From contig JASANG010003560.1 of assembly GCA_030248215.1 (NCBI GenBank), positions 62,001-126,000 of the forward strand: DNA of 64,000 bases. The letters are read 5' to 3'. Below the pieces are notes generated by a model. It was not told where the DNA came from, made no database searches, and worked only from the letters and a program-made list of their open reading frames with translations. Both the position numbers and the translations under genes were made by a program. Of the stretch, positions 49,724 to 62,628 are shown one piece after another. This DNA comes from Enoplolaimus lenunculus. Lineage: Eukaryota; Nematoda; Enoplea; Enoplida; Thoracostomopsidae. Numbering within the stretch: position 1 is the stretch's first letter; every line of letters starts with the position of its first letter.

Positions 49724-49885
49724 GATAGTTACTAGGGGCCTGTCCACTGGAAAACAGGGGGACTGAGGTATTTTAGAGAGTGAAAATTTAGGCTTATGAT
49801 TAGGCTTATGTTCAGGCATAGACCTACGCTGAGTTTTAGGCTAAGGTGTATATATGCCTATGCTTAGTAGACATGCGTTAATAGT
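49724..49885. repeat. TTAGGC-family fragment with one recognisable end
   Basis: TGGCCCATGATAG at the left resembles the family end. Hexamers such as TTTAGGCTTATGATTAGGC fill 49787-49865. The opposite end is unclear. Confidence 0.45.
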
Positions 49886-51076
49886 TAACACAGTACAAGA
49901 TAATGATGGTTTTTCTGTTGTGCAGCTGGTTATTTTATACGAAACCCGCAATTTCTAGTCTGAGGATAATACCCAATAAATTAGTCGCATTCTTGTGACA
50001 ATAGCGATTTCATATTTTTTAGTTAGGCAAGCATGAAGCATGTTAAGCCATAAGCATGGCACTAGGCGCAGGCGCAGAAAACTGTGATTTGAATCAGTGA
50101 TTAACAAAACCATCATATTTTTCAACTCATTTAATTTTTGATTTGGCAACACTGGGCTCTTCTAAAAAGAATTTTTAGCCGTCACATTTGAGGTACAAAA
50201 AACTGCGCGTAATATGCCTATGTTCACTTCCTGTAAATTTATCTTCGCGCGACTTTTACATAATCTGTACAGTTTAAAACAGAATGCACACCGATGGAGA
50301 ACGAAAAAAGATTATAAACTGAACCCAACAGCGCCCAAATGGTTCCACAGTTCAACATGCCCCATTTGAATGCTTGATTTGTACTGTTAGCGGAAATTAT
50401 CAAATAACATTCAGAAATGAATGATATAAAAGTCTTTGCTCACATCTGATAGAATTTATCTATAGAAAAATCCAAACGACAATTTCAGTGATGAGTTTTA
50501 AGCTACTGTCTAATATCTATAAACACGGTTTGAAATCGTAAAAGCTGAATTCGAATCTGCAAACGAAAGCCTTATCTGCATAAGCTTTCAAACAGGGTTC
50601 ATATACCTTACGCATTCACATACCCAAATGTTAACCAAATTGGAAGTCAAATTAAGAAATGCTATTATTCCGTGACTAATTTCAATTTTGGCATATTTTA
50701 CTTCTTGGTTTCGGTTTTTTCCTCTAAAAACCGAGAATATTTTAAATTTTAAAATTTTTTAATCTCCAAGCTGTTGACATTGGGTTGTGTTTTGTTCATA
50801 AAATGGCGTAAGGTTTGGAAAACGTGTTACATTTAAAACCGCTGAATTTCAATCTGTCTATTTAACAATTTATGATTTCGATTATCTAGCGTGAACGGAA
50901 ATTTACGCAAGTGTTGACAGTTATAGTTTAGCGTGTTTGCATATGAAAGGTTGTCCTCGCACAACTGAAATAAGGTAGAACAAAAACACGATGCGTTCGG
51001 AAAAAATGAATACTCTTGTCTGAGAGCTATCATCGACCTCTTGGTTGAAGTGTTTGAACTACAATAACAATGGACC

Positions 51077-51174
51077 CGGCCCGTAGCCAATGGGGGGCAG
51101 GCTGCCGCCCAGTCCTGAACGCCCCTCTTAAAATTTTTTAGCCCCCTAGCAAGGTAAGGTGGGGTACGGGACTG
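51077..51174. mobile_element. hAT-like MITE, GGCCCGTAGCC family, short copy
   Basis: Ends are CGGCCCGTAGCCAATGG and, reverse complemented, CAGTCCCGTACCCCACC. The flanks aatggacc (51069-51076) and agtggacc (51175-51182) agree at seven of eight bases. It lacks the middle of the longer copies. Confidence 0.72.
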
Positions 51175-51661
51175 AGTGGACCTAGTGGACCATTTGTGTA
51201 GCCCTGCAACTTTTAATTTGCATTACGAGCATCAAGGAATATGCCCAATTATTTCGATACAAAATACTCTATATAAGTTATAATAGAAAGCAAAATAACA
51301 GGCAACATAGCTTAGCAAATTAGCGAAAAGTGATTAATAGCAAATCGAACAAGTTTTGTTAGTATCAAATCTATTCATTCATAGCCAACAGTCTATTGTA
51401 TTCAGAAGAGCAGAAAGGAACTGCCCAACTTCCACTGCATCAAGCATCGCCAACACAGTATTTTAATTCATTGTTCCGAGCGATATCAAACTTTAGCGTT
51501 TAAAAAATTATTCCGTTCTGTTTCACAAGTATTTTGAATAAATTTTGTTGTTGCAAATTGGCTACAGTTCATATTATTCACTTAAAAACATTACATTTTT
51601 CAGTTAAGCGTTTTCACACAAGCTCTGGTATAGTGGCTCATAATAGCTAGGACACGTTAAC

Positions 51662-51834
51662 CTTTCGCTATACCTTTATGTGCCGCTTGCTGCCGTGCAC
51701 CGCCTGCTTCTTGCCGCCGGACGCGGCACGCGCTGCCGTGCATCGCTTTGCGTTGCTAAAAATTATGGGACAAATCTATTTGGTGGCGTACGGCGGCACA
51801 CGGCTTGTATAATGAAACGCTAACACTCTTAAAC
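51662..51834. mobile_element. possible TTAA-flanked MITE with G+C-rich core
   Basis: The segment is bounded by TTAA at both sides (CGTTAACC and TCTTAAACC). It has a core of CCGCNNGCTGCCGTGC-like words facing GGCGGCACACGGC, so the halves are partly complementary. It stands out in G+C from the flanks. The ends are too worn to be sure of a family. Confidence 0.38.
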
Positions 51835-52544
51835 CAAAGGCCGGAATTCAGCTCTTTCACATACATTTAAATTTTGAATGTTACATGCTCAAAACAATTA
51901 TAAATGCTTACTTGACGATTCGGCATTGTGACTTGAACAAGTGTTGTTGAACTTTTTTCGTGATCCGAAAAACTTTTGGTATGTTTCACAGCAGTCCGTG
52001 ATGCGCAGCGAAGATGGTCGCCGTCAGTAACTGATTTTTTGTCTGTTGCGCGTTTGTTGGCAGCACAACTGAAAAAGATAAAAAATTTCTAAAGTGTCAA
52101 ATTCCTATAGATTCGTATTCTGTAACCGTCAAGGAACCACAGTAAAAATTGAAACAAAAACTTGATGCTTAATTTTGTTTTCAAGGTATCCAATCAGTTT
52201 TATTTGCTCAGTTGTTCTGGTCGTCCTGAATGACAATAGGGGGCTGTGATATACCAGTTCCAAATTAGACTAACAGGTGTCCATACAACATTAAACACTA
52301 AAGCACAAAAATGGATTTATTATTGATTTAAAAAGTCAGTGAAATTTAAATTAAACTAGATCGAATTATATATTTATGCTCGTTTACTCTTACCGACAGT
52401 ACTGATCTGGTCCAACAACTTTGTAGCATAACAGTTGATGAAACGTGCTAGACCGCTTCACCTTCATGGCTTTAATATTGTTTAGATACGTAACGAAACA
52501 AATAGAACGATAAATATTTCGACCAATAAACAGAATTTATATTA

Positions 52545-52728
52545 GCCCATGTTACGTTGAGAGGCGAAGCATTGTTTCGCGGGATCATAATAAAGTAAGA
52601 TTAAGCTTAAGACTATTTCTTCACATAACCTTAGGATTAGGCTTAGTTTTAGGCTTATCCAATCTTTGAAGCTTTGGCTTACGAATACGTCCTACTACTG
52701 TTACGCCCGTTTAAGTAACATTAGTCAT
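52545..52728. mobile_element. TTAGGC-rich inverted-repeat element
   Basis: The left end TTAGCCCATGTTACG and a reverse-complemented right end TGACTAATGTTACTT bracket degenerate TTAGGC hexamers (CCTTAGGATTAGGCTTAG and so on). The unit CTACTACTGTTACG near the right is shared with copies at 2505, 47275 and 61490. Confidence 0.6.
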
Positions 52729-53597
52729 TATGCTTAACCTAGTTGAAAGTGGTCTGAGAAAGCACTATGCTATAAAATTTAATGTAACAAACGGGGTTCT
52801 TTATATAAATCTGCTGATTCTGTAACATGAATTCCATTGCACGATAGCAAAGTGCAACCGTTTAACTTATTTTAGAAAGAGTACTAATTATTAGTGTATT
52901 AAGGGCACTAGTTTTTGATAATCTGCTCGTGTGAACAATTGACCTAGGTTACAATCACAACTTTTAAGCTAAAAATATCACTGCTTAAATCAGATAAAAC
53001 GGGACATATCGAGAATTTTTGAAAACTCAAACTCAAAAAGAAAAAACTGACAGCAGCTATATTGGTATAGACAAAACGAAACAAATGTCACGCAAACATT
53101 TTGACAATGGCTAAAATGGTATTAGCAAAAAACACCAAAAGCGTTCTTGGAAAACCGAACCAACGAATATTTATAGGAAAAATAGCACAGTTACAATTTC
53201 AAATTCCAATCATTGCCCAAATAAGTTTTATGATTTTTGTTCGACAATTTATTGCCTCAAGCATAACGCCGTAAAACTTTGGTTACGACTCACTTATAAA
53301 CTTTGCGTGCCAGGATTTTCGAAAGAAAACTTTATTAATAACAAACAGTCAAAATAATGACGCATCAAATGTGTTTTTTGCTTCCAGCGTTTTTAAATAC
53401 AAACGGAATTGAAAAATGAAACTTTTAAGCGGTAGGTGAATAGCGATAGATCAGGTTTTCGTGCACATATTTTTGTTCAATTTCTGTAAAATCTGCAAGC
53501 TTTCTGTTACATATCAGATACAAAGATGTTTGGCTTGATATTATTTCACTCAAAATATGCAGCCTAAACTAATAAATATAGAACATATCACATAGTG

Positions 53598-53957
53598 TGC
53601 AATTTGACTTGCCGTAGCCGGAGGTCCACGAAACATGCCTTAGCCGGAGCCAGAGCCGGAGGTGAGGCAAAATTAGGTAGTAACAATGATGGTTAATAAG
53701 TTAATTTCAGCCAATACCAGCAATATGTTGTTGCGTTGTTTGGTTTTACGCTAATTTTCTGCGTAATTTCGGAAATTCTTTCCTGAAAATTGTGACAAAA
53801 GTAAAACGAAACACGCTAAACAGATGAATTTTGCAAAATTATGCAAAATTTTACTACCGAAATTGCAAAAGCCTCCGGCAAAAATTCTACCGGAGCCGGA
53901 GCCGGAGCTTGAGGCCGATTTTCTGCGGAGCCGGAGCCGCAGGCAGACCTCCGGTTG
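53598..53957. repeat. CCGGAG-rich element fragment
   Basis: Clusters of GGAGCCGGAGCC at 53615-53665 and 53877-53950 flank an AT-rich middle. The right edge, reverse complemented, begins CAGGGTACAACCGGAGGTC, like the ends of the 33683 MITE. The left edge is not clear and I found no target duplication. Confidence 0.4.
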
Positions 53958-54969
53958 TACCCTGCGTTTCAGTATGCTACGTTTTAAATGACCCGGTTGC
54001 ACTCAAGAAATTGATTAAGTAGGAATTTGAAGCTATTCCAATTGAAAGCTGGAAATATCCTGCAAACCCGCTGGCACACAATGCAGTCCTCCAAATAGTT
54101 CCAACGACTTTTAATGGTTTGCTAAACTACGCTTGGCTCTTAATGTAACATTTACCTATTATTCAAACGAACAAAGCAAAGTCTGGCTAGACAGCCATTT
54201 TACAAACTCAAACACATTTTCAATGAATGAAAGTTTAATTCATTAACAGCCAGCGAATTCTATTTATAATACCATGGCGCAAAACTTTCAGTGAAACCCG
54301 TTTAAACATAAGGTTACGTATCAGATTACGTGAAACCAACAAACTTGAGAACAATCGTGACCCTTTGGTTGAATACGTGTGTTTCATATCCAGCGCCGCA
54401 ACTACATGGGGGGGCGAGTCGGCTGCAATGGTGAAGATGGTTTATATATATTAACAACGCTACATACATCTAAAAGTACTGGATTTTGTGCCTATACATG
54501 TCGAGTCCTAAATTTATATTAAACTACCTTACTGCTGTTATTTCCCGTTTTAAAAGCCGTCAGTTGTTAATTTGAGGTAAGTCATTCTATTAATCACAAC
54601 AGAACATAAAATGTCATAGCACTAAATAAATTTATAATTTGCTATTATAAAAAAACGTTTCTTTTTGTTCTGTACAATCAATACCAACAACATTTGAATT
54701 ACAAACAAATAGCGCAAGACAGAACAAAATAACATTAACAACCAATGCGATTTCCAGCTGTGTCTCAGTGTTTTTCAACAGTTTTTAAAATGCGAAATTT
54801 TCACGCTCAAGTAATGATGCTTGAGTGAAAACAATATTCGTTGTTGTTCTCGTATATTCGACTGAAAAATACTTAATCTTTTCACTCAAAACTGCAACAT
54901 TTCTTCAAATTTTAACAGCGTATTCAGTTGTTTTTCTGATAAACTAACGGTGAATAAAACAATGGTCGA

Positions 54970-55140
54970 TGCACGGGGAGCTCACGCAGGCCATGGCTCA
55001 CCCAAGCGAGATAAAACCAAAGTTTTGTATTAAGATTTAGTACAAAAACTGCGTTTGGCTTTTCAATCGCTTCGCGCGCCAGCTTTCACAGATATATTAA
55101 GCTGACCATCCACCGAAATTTTTTTCCGATCAGCCACCGA
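54970..55140. mobile_element. diverged relative of the MITE at 20604
   Basis: AAAACCAAAGTTTTGTATTA followed by AGTACAAAAACTGCG and CGCTTCGCGCGCCAGC parallels 20640-20745. Possible ends are CAATGGTCGATGC and a reverse-complemented CAGTCGGTGGCTGATC. No target duplication is evident. Confidence 0.45.
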
Positions 55141-55149
55141 CTGAATGTT

Positions 55150-57160
55150 CTTATTTGAAAACATCGAGACCAATTCCACCGCGTTCACAAACTATGTACT
55201 TGAAGCAAAAAACAATAGTGAAGAACTGCGTTTTCAGACGCAAATATCTGTCATGAGATGCAAAAGTTGTTGCTTTGTTTACGTGAAAATATTTGGCTGT
55301 CAATTACATAGTTTCTTAATTGTGTCATACCCGTTGTTTTTCCAAATATAGAAATCTTAAGGAAGCTTATGTTATGTACAGTAAAGAGACTGGCTAAAGT
55401 TTAAAGACCGTACCAAACAACTAAAAATGCCTTAAGAAAAATTACCGATAAAGGCATTAAACCGTGTAAACCCTTTCTCTGCGAATCACCGGCCTGCTTG
55501 TATAATTCACATGCTACCGTTTTGTTGTGAAAATTAGATAAAATCACAGTTAATACCAAAGATATTAGTGGGTGAAAAATCCATCTTTTTTCTGGCTCGC
55601 GCTTTTCCCGCGCAAGTTTTTTTACAAGCGGGTATATTCGCGCAAAATTATTTTACCCCCTACCCACCTTTACCCATCCTTATTTTTTGTTTTGTGTTCA
55701 ATACAATTGTGTAAAATTTTGCAGTGAATTGATGTCAGTTGCTCGATTTACGTTATAAAAAACTAAAAGCTTGACAAATTTTAAGGTTTAAATTCTATGA
55801 AACATTCAAATATTTTATTAAATTGAGATTTGAAAGAGGGAAGGCTTCGAATACATTTTGAATTATTACATTATAAAGCTTTTTGAATAGTAGTTATATC
55901 GTATATCTCGGTCCATTTCGTTCATGCTAAAAGATGTTCTTCAAAAATTTCAGTTGTTATGTATGTGACAAGTTTTTCCGCTTGCATAGGCTTAATTCGG
56001 AGCACAATATACATATTTGCTACCAACATTGGTGTGAATAAAATGATTGGCGTAATAAGAAACTAGGTCATTCATAGATTTTAACTACGGCAAAGCATCC
56101 TATCATAGAACCATAACCTTTATTTGTGAGGGATATTAGGTACCTGCGGGTAGCGTGCAACTCTGGTTTGTACGTGCAAACGTAAGCCTCGTGGTACAAT
56201 AACAGCCAGAGTTTAAAAATTAGCAGATAAACGTAACGAAACTATTCGAAACAGTTAGAGCCAAAACAACAGAAAAACAAACACTATTTAAAATATAACT
56301 GTATTTAATATGAAAGTGTCCGAAGCTAATCGTAACGTTTTTCATGCCAAACGGCGTCTACATGACCTGGGTCAAGTGTTGGTAACACAAATTTCGTGAA
56401 AATTTTTCAGGAACCACCCGGTTAGCTTAAAATAAAAACATTTTATGAATCTAATAAAAACATGCATAAGCGGCGTTAATACAGCCCCCAATTACGCAGA
56501 ATGAACGCGAGTATTCAGATTAATTGACCAATGGTAGCCCCAATGTTAATTTTATGTTCAAACAAAACGGATGTCTATGCCAGACTAAAGCAAAAACAAT
56601 ACTTAGAAATATACAGGTACCCTCCTTAACACTGGCAGTTGTGTACAAATTACCGAATACTAGATAATTTTGTCTACAATAACAGAGCAACAAATACTCG
56701 CAAACACTACGTTCAGACAAAAATCCACAACAGACAGTAAAAAACATAACAGAAGCGATGCTTATTTATACTTTAAAAATCTTGGCCAATTAATTGTTTG
56801 CAATTTTGTATTGGAAACTATAAAATATTGAATTATTTATTTAACCAATGCCAGCAACAAAATTAGACGGAATACCTTTGATTAGTAAACCATGCCAGTT
56901 TAATGAATGCCAACCTGTTTATAGAATTTCAATCAATTAGTTCGTTGGTTTTCATTTATATTGTGATAAGATTTGATTGACACCAACGCACATGGTTTCT
57001 CTTATTTACAATATATGGCCGTATATTATTTGAAAAAATTGTTACTGGATTTCCATATTAACACGACATGTAAGTCAAAATTGCTAAAACGTGTCAGCGT
57101 CCAGGTGTTGAGCAAAACATTACCAAAATGCGGGTACTGCTAGTTTTTTTAGCAGCTTTC
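55150..57160. other. AT-rich non-coding stretch
   Basis: Only short frames are present. None has good splice edges or a recognisable domain. Confidence 0.4.
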
Positions 57161-57164
57161 CTTC

Positions 57165-57305
57165 CAGTCTTGTGCTGCCAGTGATAGAGCGCTTGCCTTA
57201 GAATCCTTATGCAGCTAGTTTAATCCCAGCTTGGCAGGCCTGCTTTTCCAGCTGCTTAGTTAAACCTGTAAAACCAGTTCGCCCTGATCCCTTCTGCTAC
57301 CATGC
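57165..57305 (+). repeat. tRNA-derived SINE-like unit, family 1
   Basis: A worn tRNA-like head (GCCAGTGATAGAGCG, TTTAATCCC) is followed by the same tail as at 2413 (GCTTTTCCAGCTGCTTAGTT). It ends about 20 bp before the left end of the hAT-like composite. Confidence 0.62.
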
Positions 57306-58643
57306 CACTAACTAATTGTCAAAGCTACAGATGGGCACCGGATATCCGGATATGAAAAATATCTGGATATGTATCCGGATATCCGAAATCCTATTGTGTA
57401 AAAAATTTTTGGGAATAATTTGCATTGTTTCAAAATTAAGTAGCTGGAGCTGATGAAAATAAATTCTGTTTTCAAACCCGAGTTGAAATATTCAACAACA
57501 TATCTTCGCAATTCCCTGATGGTTTAAAATCTTGATTTCTTAAAACATGTTGAATTCAAACCTCCCACGCTAACCGACTTCTTCTCATACACCAAAACAG
57601 TTCATAAGCACTTTATCAAGGATTCTAGCTGTCTGACTAATCAACAGCTTAGTATGGGGATGGGGGGTAACAACCCAATCTTGCTTGTTGTCCTTTCAAA
57701 TGCGGAAAGGTCAAGGTAGGTGCAGCATAAAGACCAAAATTGATTCAAAAAGTTGGTTGTTACCGAAAATATCCTTCTACATTTGCGTCGCGAAATCAAT
57801 AGTAAATTCGGTGCGCCAAACCAGTCATCAAACGCAAAAATTACACAAATTTAATTGAAATTATGAGGGGACGTTATGAGGAGCCAGATCGCCATTATGT
57901 TCCGATATATTAAGACTAAAGCGGCATGGGCGTGGCCAGGATTTTTGTTTGAAAGGCCCAAACATATACTTTGAATATATAGCGTGTTGATCAATTTTCA
58001 TCAATTAGCATGTGCAACAGTTTGCGAAACGGAAATGGATTATACCCAAATTGGAATCAAAACTCCAAATTTTGTGACAATACGAATAATTTGTATTAAC
58101 AAATATATTAATTTAGGGTATCTGTTAGCTTGCAACAATTTTCAAAAAAGTCGCATCAACCTATTGGCATGGTTTTTTGTTTCTGTAAAGCTAAACTACA
58201 ATCAATTATTGTTATTTTCAAAATAAAACGGCACTTTTGTTTGTTTAGATGTTGAGATCGAGAGAATTTTTACGCAACCAAAGTATGATTAAATTAAAGC
58301 TGCAAAATTCTGATTCCGATTGATTGTGCAATCGGAATCGGAACTCGCTTTCAATCGGAATTCTAAAAGCTTAAGACAAGCTTAAACTAAGCCCAAGCAA
58401 AAAAATACTCTTAACGCTGCCTCCTCTACTGCGGTCTTGTGAGAATGCGGACAGCTGGACACCATTAAAAGTAACATAGGCTAATGTTTGTACGATTACG
58501 CTTAAGTGTTTTTGAATGTGGTTCTTTCTTCTCGGAACATAAAACGTCTCATGTATATATAGTTAGAGGGAAAGGTGACATTCGATAGAATCTTTGTTAC
58601 AGTGGTTTAAAGCAGACGGAGACAAACCAAATCAACTCATTCA

Positions 58644-58764
58644 TCGGGCCGGCGTTAAGATATTCGGTCCCCCCAAAATAGGTCGTTACAGCCCCTTAAT
58701 AAAATGTTAGCCCCCAAGGGTCGGCCCCCCAATTCGGGGGTTTGGGGCGCTTCCACCGGAAATG
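58644..58764. mobile_element. small insertion inside the composite hAT-like element
   Basis: The two direct copies at 58458-58927 and 59515-60002 differ by this G+C-rich segment, so the second copy shows the empty site (caactcaattcagg). The flanks ctcattca (58636-58643) and ctccttca (58765-58772) match at seven of eight bases. Terminal inverted repeats are weak (TCGGGCCGG against CATTTCCGG). The interior has runs of C and G resembling other MITEs here. Confidence 0.5.
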
Positions 58765-59266
58765 CTCCTTCAGGTGGTAAATGCAAGTATTTATTTGTCA
58801 GCTGCAATCGTCTACACCAATTGTTTCGGTTATCCGAAATAGAAATTTTATAACGGACATCCAGATAAATATCTAGTAAAAATTGCCGAATATCAGGATA
58901 TGAAAAGATATCCGATGCCCTTCACTACCTAACATTGCTTAAAGATGTAATTTAATGCGTTTTATATGAAAAATCACCCTTACCTGATCCAGGATAATGC
59001 AACAAATTGCCGTTATTTGTAAACAGCGTTAATAAATGAAACTCACAACACTGCGTGCGTTGGTTATACAACAGTTTTTGATCAAAATGTACAGTACAAA
59101 AACAGTCACTACACAGAACAACGCGTGAGAAAATAAATTTTGGTATATATACCACTAAAGCAATGTCGGTTCAATTAATAGGAAAACATCAATAACTACT
59201 GTGTGGGAGTGAAACGCACAGGACATCCTAGTTTCAAGTTTGTTGGGTGGGCGTACGCCCCCGGCA

Positions 59267-59450
59267 GAAATTTTTTATGATAAAATGGTAAGGTCGCTTC
59301 CTTACATATTTCCCCCTAAGGAGTTTTTGTGATAAAATGACAAGGTCTCTACCTTGCAATTTTCCCTCCTCAGAAAGTTATTTTGTAAGAAAATGATTAG
59401 TTCCCTACCTTACAATTTTACACCCTCAGATAAGTTTTTGGAGAAAAATT
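59267..59450. repeat. imperfect tandem array, three units of about 65 bp
   Basis: The motif agtttttgtgataaaatg followed by AAGGT, a pyrimidine stretch and CCTTACAATTT recurs three times with about 20-25 percent divergence. It sits inside the composite hAT-like element just before the second copy of its right-hand segment. Confidence 0.7.
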
Positions 59451-60014
59451 GCGTTTCACAACATTTACGAGCCTGCTCCTTGTCAGAAATTTCTGGATCC
59501 GCCGGTTAAAGCAGGGCACCACTAAAAATAACATGAGCTGATGTTTGCACGATTTAGCGTAGGTATATTTTAATGTGGTTGTTTCTTCTTGCAACGTAAA
59601 ACAACTCATGTATGTATAGTTGAGGGAAGGCTAACATTCGACAGAATGGGAGACATACTAAATCAACTCAATTCAGGTAGCCAATGCAAGTGTTTATTAG
59701 TCAGTAGCAATCTTTTAAACCGAATACCCAGCACTATTGAAGCAGTTGTATAATAAAAAACTATTTTTAGAATTGTATGTTTTACGCTCTAGCAATCTGC
59801 TTGTGAGTCAGAGTACATCCCTTAAAGCAATAAGTTCAAGCAAGTGCTTGAGAAACGAAAATTGATGTTTGGAATCCCAAAAACCGCAAAATCGAGCTTC
59901 GAATATTCGAAATTAAAAATTTAATTTCGGATATCCTGATAAATTGTCCGGCAAGAATTGTTGGATATCCGTACATGAAAACTTATCCGATGCCCATCAC
60001 TAGTCAAAACGTTA

Positions 60015-61400
60015 AATCGCAAACTGATCTTATATCAACTAATGAAAAGGCACAGAAATTGTCAACGCTAAACCTAAAACAAGTCGCCGCTGTATTTAGT
60101 AAAAACACTCTTTCGCCTTACTAGGTATATATCGATATTGTATGAATCAACTGGCAGAAGTTCATGTTTTGTTGTTTTAGTATCACATGTCACTAAGCAT
60201 TAACTCAACAAAAACGCGCAAACCAAAACGAGAAGGCGTCATTCACAATTTTGACCTATATTTGGCAAACAATCCTGGTGATAAATTCGACGAAATAGCC
60301 AACAATATAATGAACTGTTAAATATTAGCACCGACAGGTGTTTAGATTTCAAGAGGATGCTACTAACTGCGTGCCCCCTGGGTGCTCTAAACAAATTTTT
60401 ATATTAGTAGGTATGTGGAGTAAAAAATTTGTTTCAAAACCCAAAACGTGCCGTTGTAGATGTTTACTTACTCTTCTCGTGCCCCATTGCGCACTCTTAC
60501 CCGATATTATGGCGTAGTCTAAGCACCTTAAGCTCAAACCTATGAGCTATTCGTCCGCTAGACAACACGGCTTTTATGAATGAAAGCTTATAGTCTTATT
60601 AGGCTCATAAAACCTTCATGTCCCCAGATGTTAAAATTCCACGGCCAAACGTTATTAAATGTGTTTTATGACAACCGGGTTTGTGTTATAATGTTAGTTT
60701 AGATCTCTGTCTCCGGATGTATAAAATGTATCATAATTATTTCATTCCGTGCAAGGCTCTAAATATGTCGTAAAAAAATAACCTCAGTGCTAAAGAACAT
60801 GGGTACCGCTAAAATACATTGCTCAGTGCACAAGTGGTGTCCAGTAGACAAAATGCAGCTGTTGCGATTTCTCAATATTTTACTCTATATTGCCAAAGAT
60901 TGCTTAGAAAATAAACGGAATTGGCGCAACACTCGTTTTCACACAGCTGCCAACGCCCACAAAAGAAAGCCACGTGCTTATAAAACTGAAACCTATTTTA
61001 TAACCGCTGGATATTCGAAATGTTTAATGTACATTGAAATCACATGTAGGACATTAACAAAAAAAGCGGAACATGTAGTTTTAGTCCGATTCAAACGTCT
61101 ATAATGACCATCTCCATGATAATGCTAGGTTTTTTAAATAGCCGACTACGGCACTTGACAATATGAAATCACTCGCAAATGATTCCCGCAGCAGTATTTC
61201 TTTCAAATTTCATACATATTCTGGATCGCTGGATTGAAAGTCATAAAGCTTATCACTAATTTGTGCGCTCACATACACACAGTTGACAACCACTCTTAGT
61301 CTCAAACTGTAGCGCAAGTAAGCTTAATTTTGAGCATTGCAAATTTTGCAAACGTTAAGTATGTTTCGATAAAGATCAATCATTAGAAACCTCGGCTTGT
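60015..61400. other. AT-rich stretch with one 105-codon frame
   Basis: The plus-strand frame 60787-61104 is the longest here. It starts with a non-ATG codon, has a protein of mixed composition rich in K, R, L and T, no known domain, and no clear splice sites at its edges. I treat it as probably chance. Confidence 0.35.
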
Positions 61401-61483
61401 GACAATCGTAAAAATGAACAATAGTAACAAAAATACTACGACCAATTGCTTACTTAATTCATAAAGCAAAAAACTTACTCTAA

Positions 61484-61594
61484 ACTTTTTTGCTTAGCCT
61501 TTGGCTTTAACCATTAGGCTTAAATATAAGCTCATGTTTAGATTTAGGCATAGACTTAGAAATACGCTTATACTACTGTTACTTGCCTTGTTCT
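61484..61594. repeat. TTAGGC-family insertion between two direct repeats
   Basis: Degenerate hexamers (TAGCCTTTGGC, TTAGGCATAGACTTAG) end in TACTACTGTTACTTGCC. About 75 bp on each side (61405-61479 and 61592-61672) are diverged direct copies of each other, containing ATACTACGACCAATTGCTTA. Either a local duplication received the insertion, or both belong to a larger repeat. Confidence 0.5.
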
Positions 61595-62628
61595 GTTACA
61601 ATCGTAAAAACGACTAATAACGAAAATACTACGACCAATTGCTTACCTAATTCATAAAGCAAAAAACTAAAGAAAACAATGGTGCAATCTACAGCTCATT
61701 CGTTTGAAAATCCGTACTCGTTACTACAAACTTTGTCGGTACTGATGCAAAAACAACCTCAAAGAAATAGATAATTTAAGCTAAACAATATCCATACTGA
61801 TAAAAGAAAATATTTTATGACGCTTTTTGTCAAATTTAATAGAACAAAACTATTAAAATTAATGGCTTCACAAGTTTTCTAGAAAAACTACTCAGCTTTT
61901 AACCTTCTAAATATAAAACTGTAGTCTAAAATTGTCTATTAGTGTTTAGTACGATATTGTAACAAAAGCGGCGCTTAATGCACTTTTAGCACAAATCTCA
62001 AAATTTCTTTGTTAATACAGAGAATGCTGGTAGCACTGTTTCGTCCAATTAAAATAAGTTGACAGCATTATGCTAACTTATTTCAATTCAAGGCAAAACA
62101 AAACTGCGGACACAAACTTTTCAAATATGGCAGAACACTTGTAATGAAGTTTTCGAAAATTTCCGTGGTTGAAATAGCTTACATAGGCTTAGGATTAAAC
62201 TTACGGTCAGGTTCAGTCGTTGGCTCGGCATCAGTGATAAATTATAGTTACTTGTGTAATGCCATAAGCCAAGTTTTACAGGTGCCAAATAAAATTATAA
62301 AGTTTCACCAAAGTCTCAACGATCGCCCAGGGGTTCCAATTTTGTTCGGAACCAGTTCATGTTAGTGTTACCTGTTGTTGTGTTATATGGTAAAGAAACG
62401 TGCTAAGTTGTGTACTGTGACATAATACCAAATTCCCAATAAGCATTAAAACAATACAAGAAAACTCACAAGCGCGATTAACTAATTTTGACCGCAGCCT
62501 TTTCACCAAGAAATATCGAATCACTTAACGTTTCCTTTAAGATATCATTGAAAGATAGTAATTGAAAATTTTTCACTTGAGCCGCTCTCACACGAATATT
62601 TTCAATTTCATCTGAGATATACTGATAT

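Larger units (their letters stand above)
57326..60002. mobile_element. composite hAT-like non-autonomous element with internal duplication
   Basis: The left end reads TACAGATGGGCACCGGATA and the right end, reverse complemented, reads TAGTGATGGGCATCGGATA. Flanks are gtcaaagc (57318-57325) and gtcaaaac (60003-60010), an 8-bp target duplication with one mismatch, as expected for hAT transposons. No transposase frame is visible. Near both ends there are clusters of a GGATATCC/GGATATG motif. A second copy of the right end occurs at 58898-58927, because 58458-58927 and 59515-60002 are diverged direct repeats of the same right-hand segment. The element also holds a small insertion (58644-58764) and a three-unit tandem array (59267-59450). 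A DNA transposon relic. Confidence 0.72.

Noticed and set aside
50833-51060. Minus-strand frame with a possible donor (CACTTGC|GTAAAT)
   Set aside because: It could be an N-terminal TIAM exon by position, but it has no matching residues and begins in a MITE.
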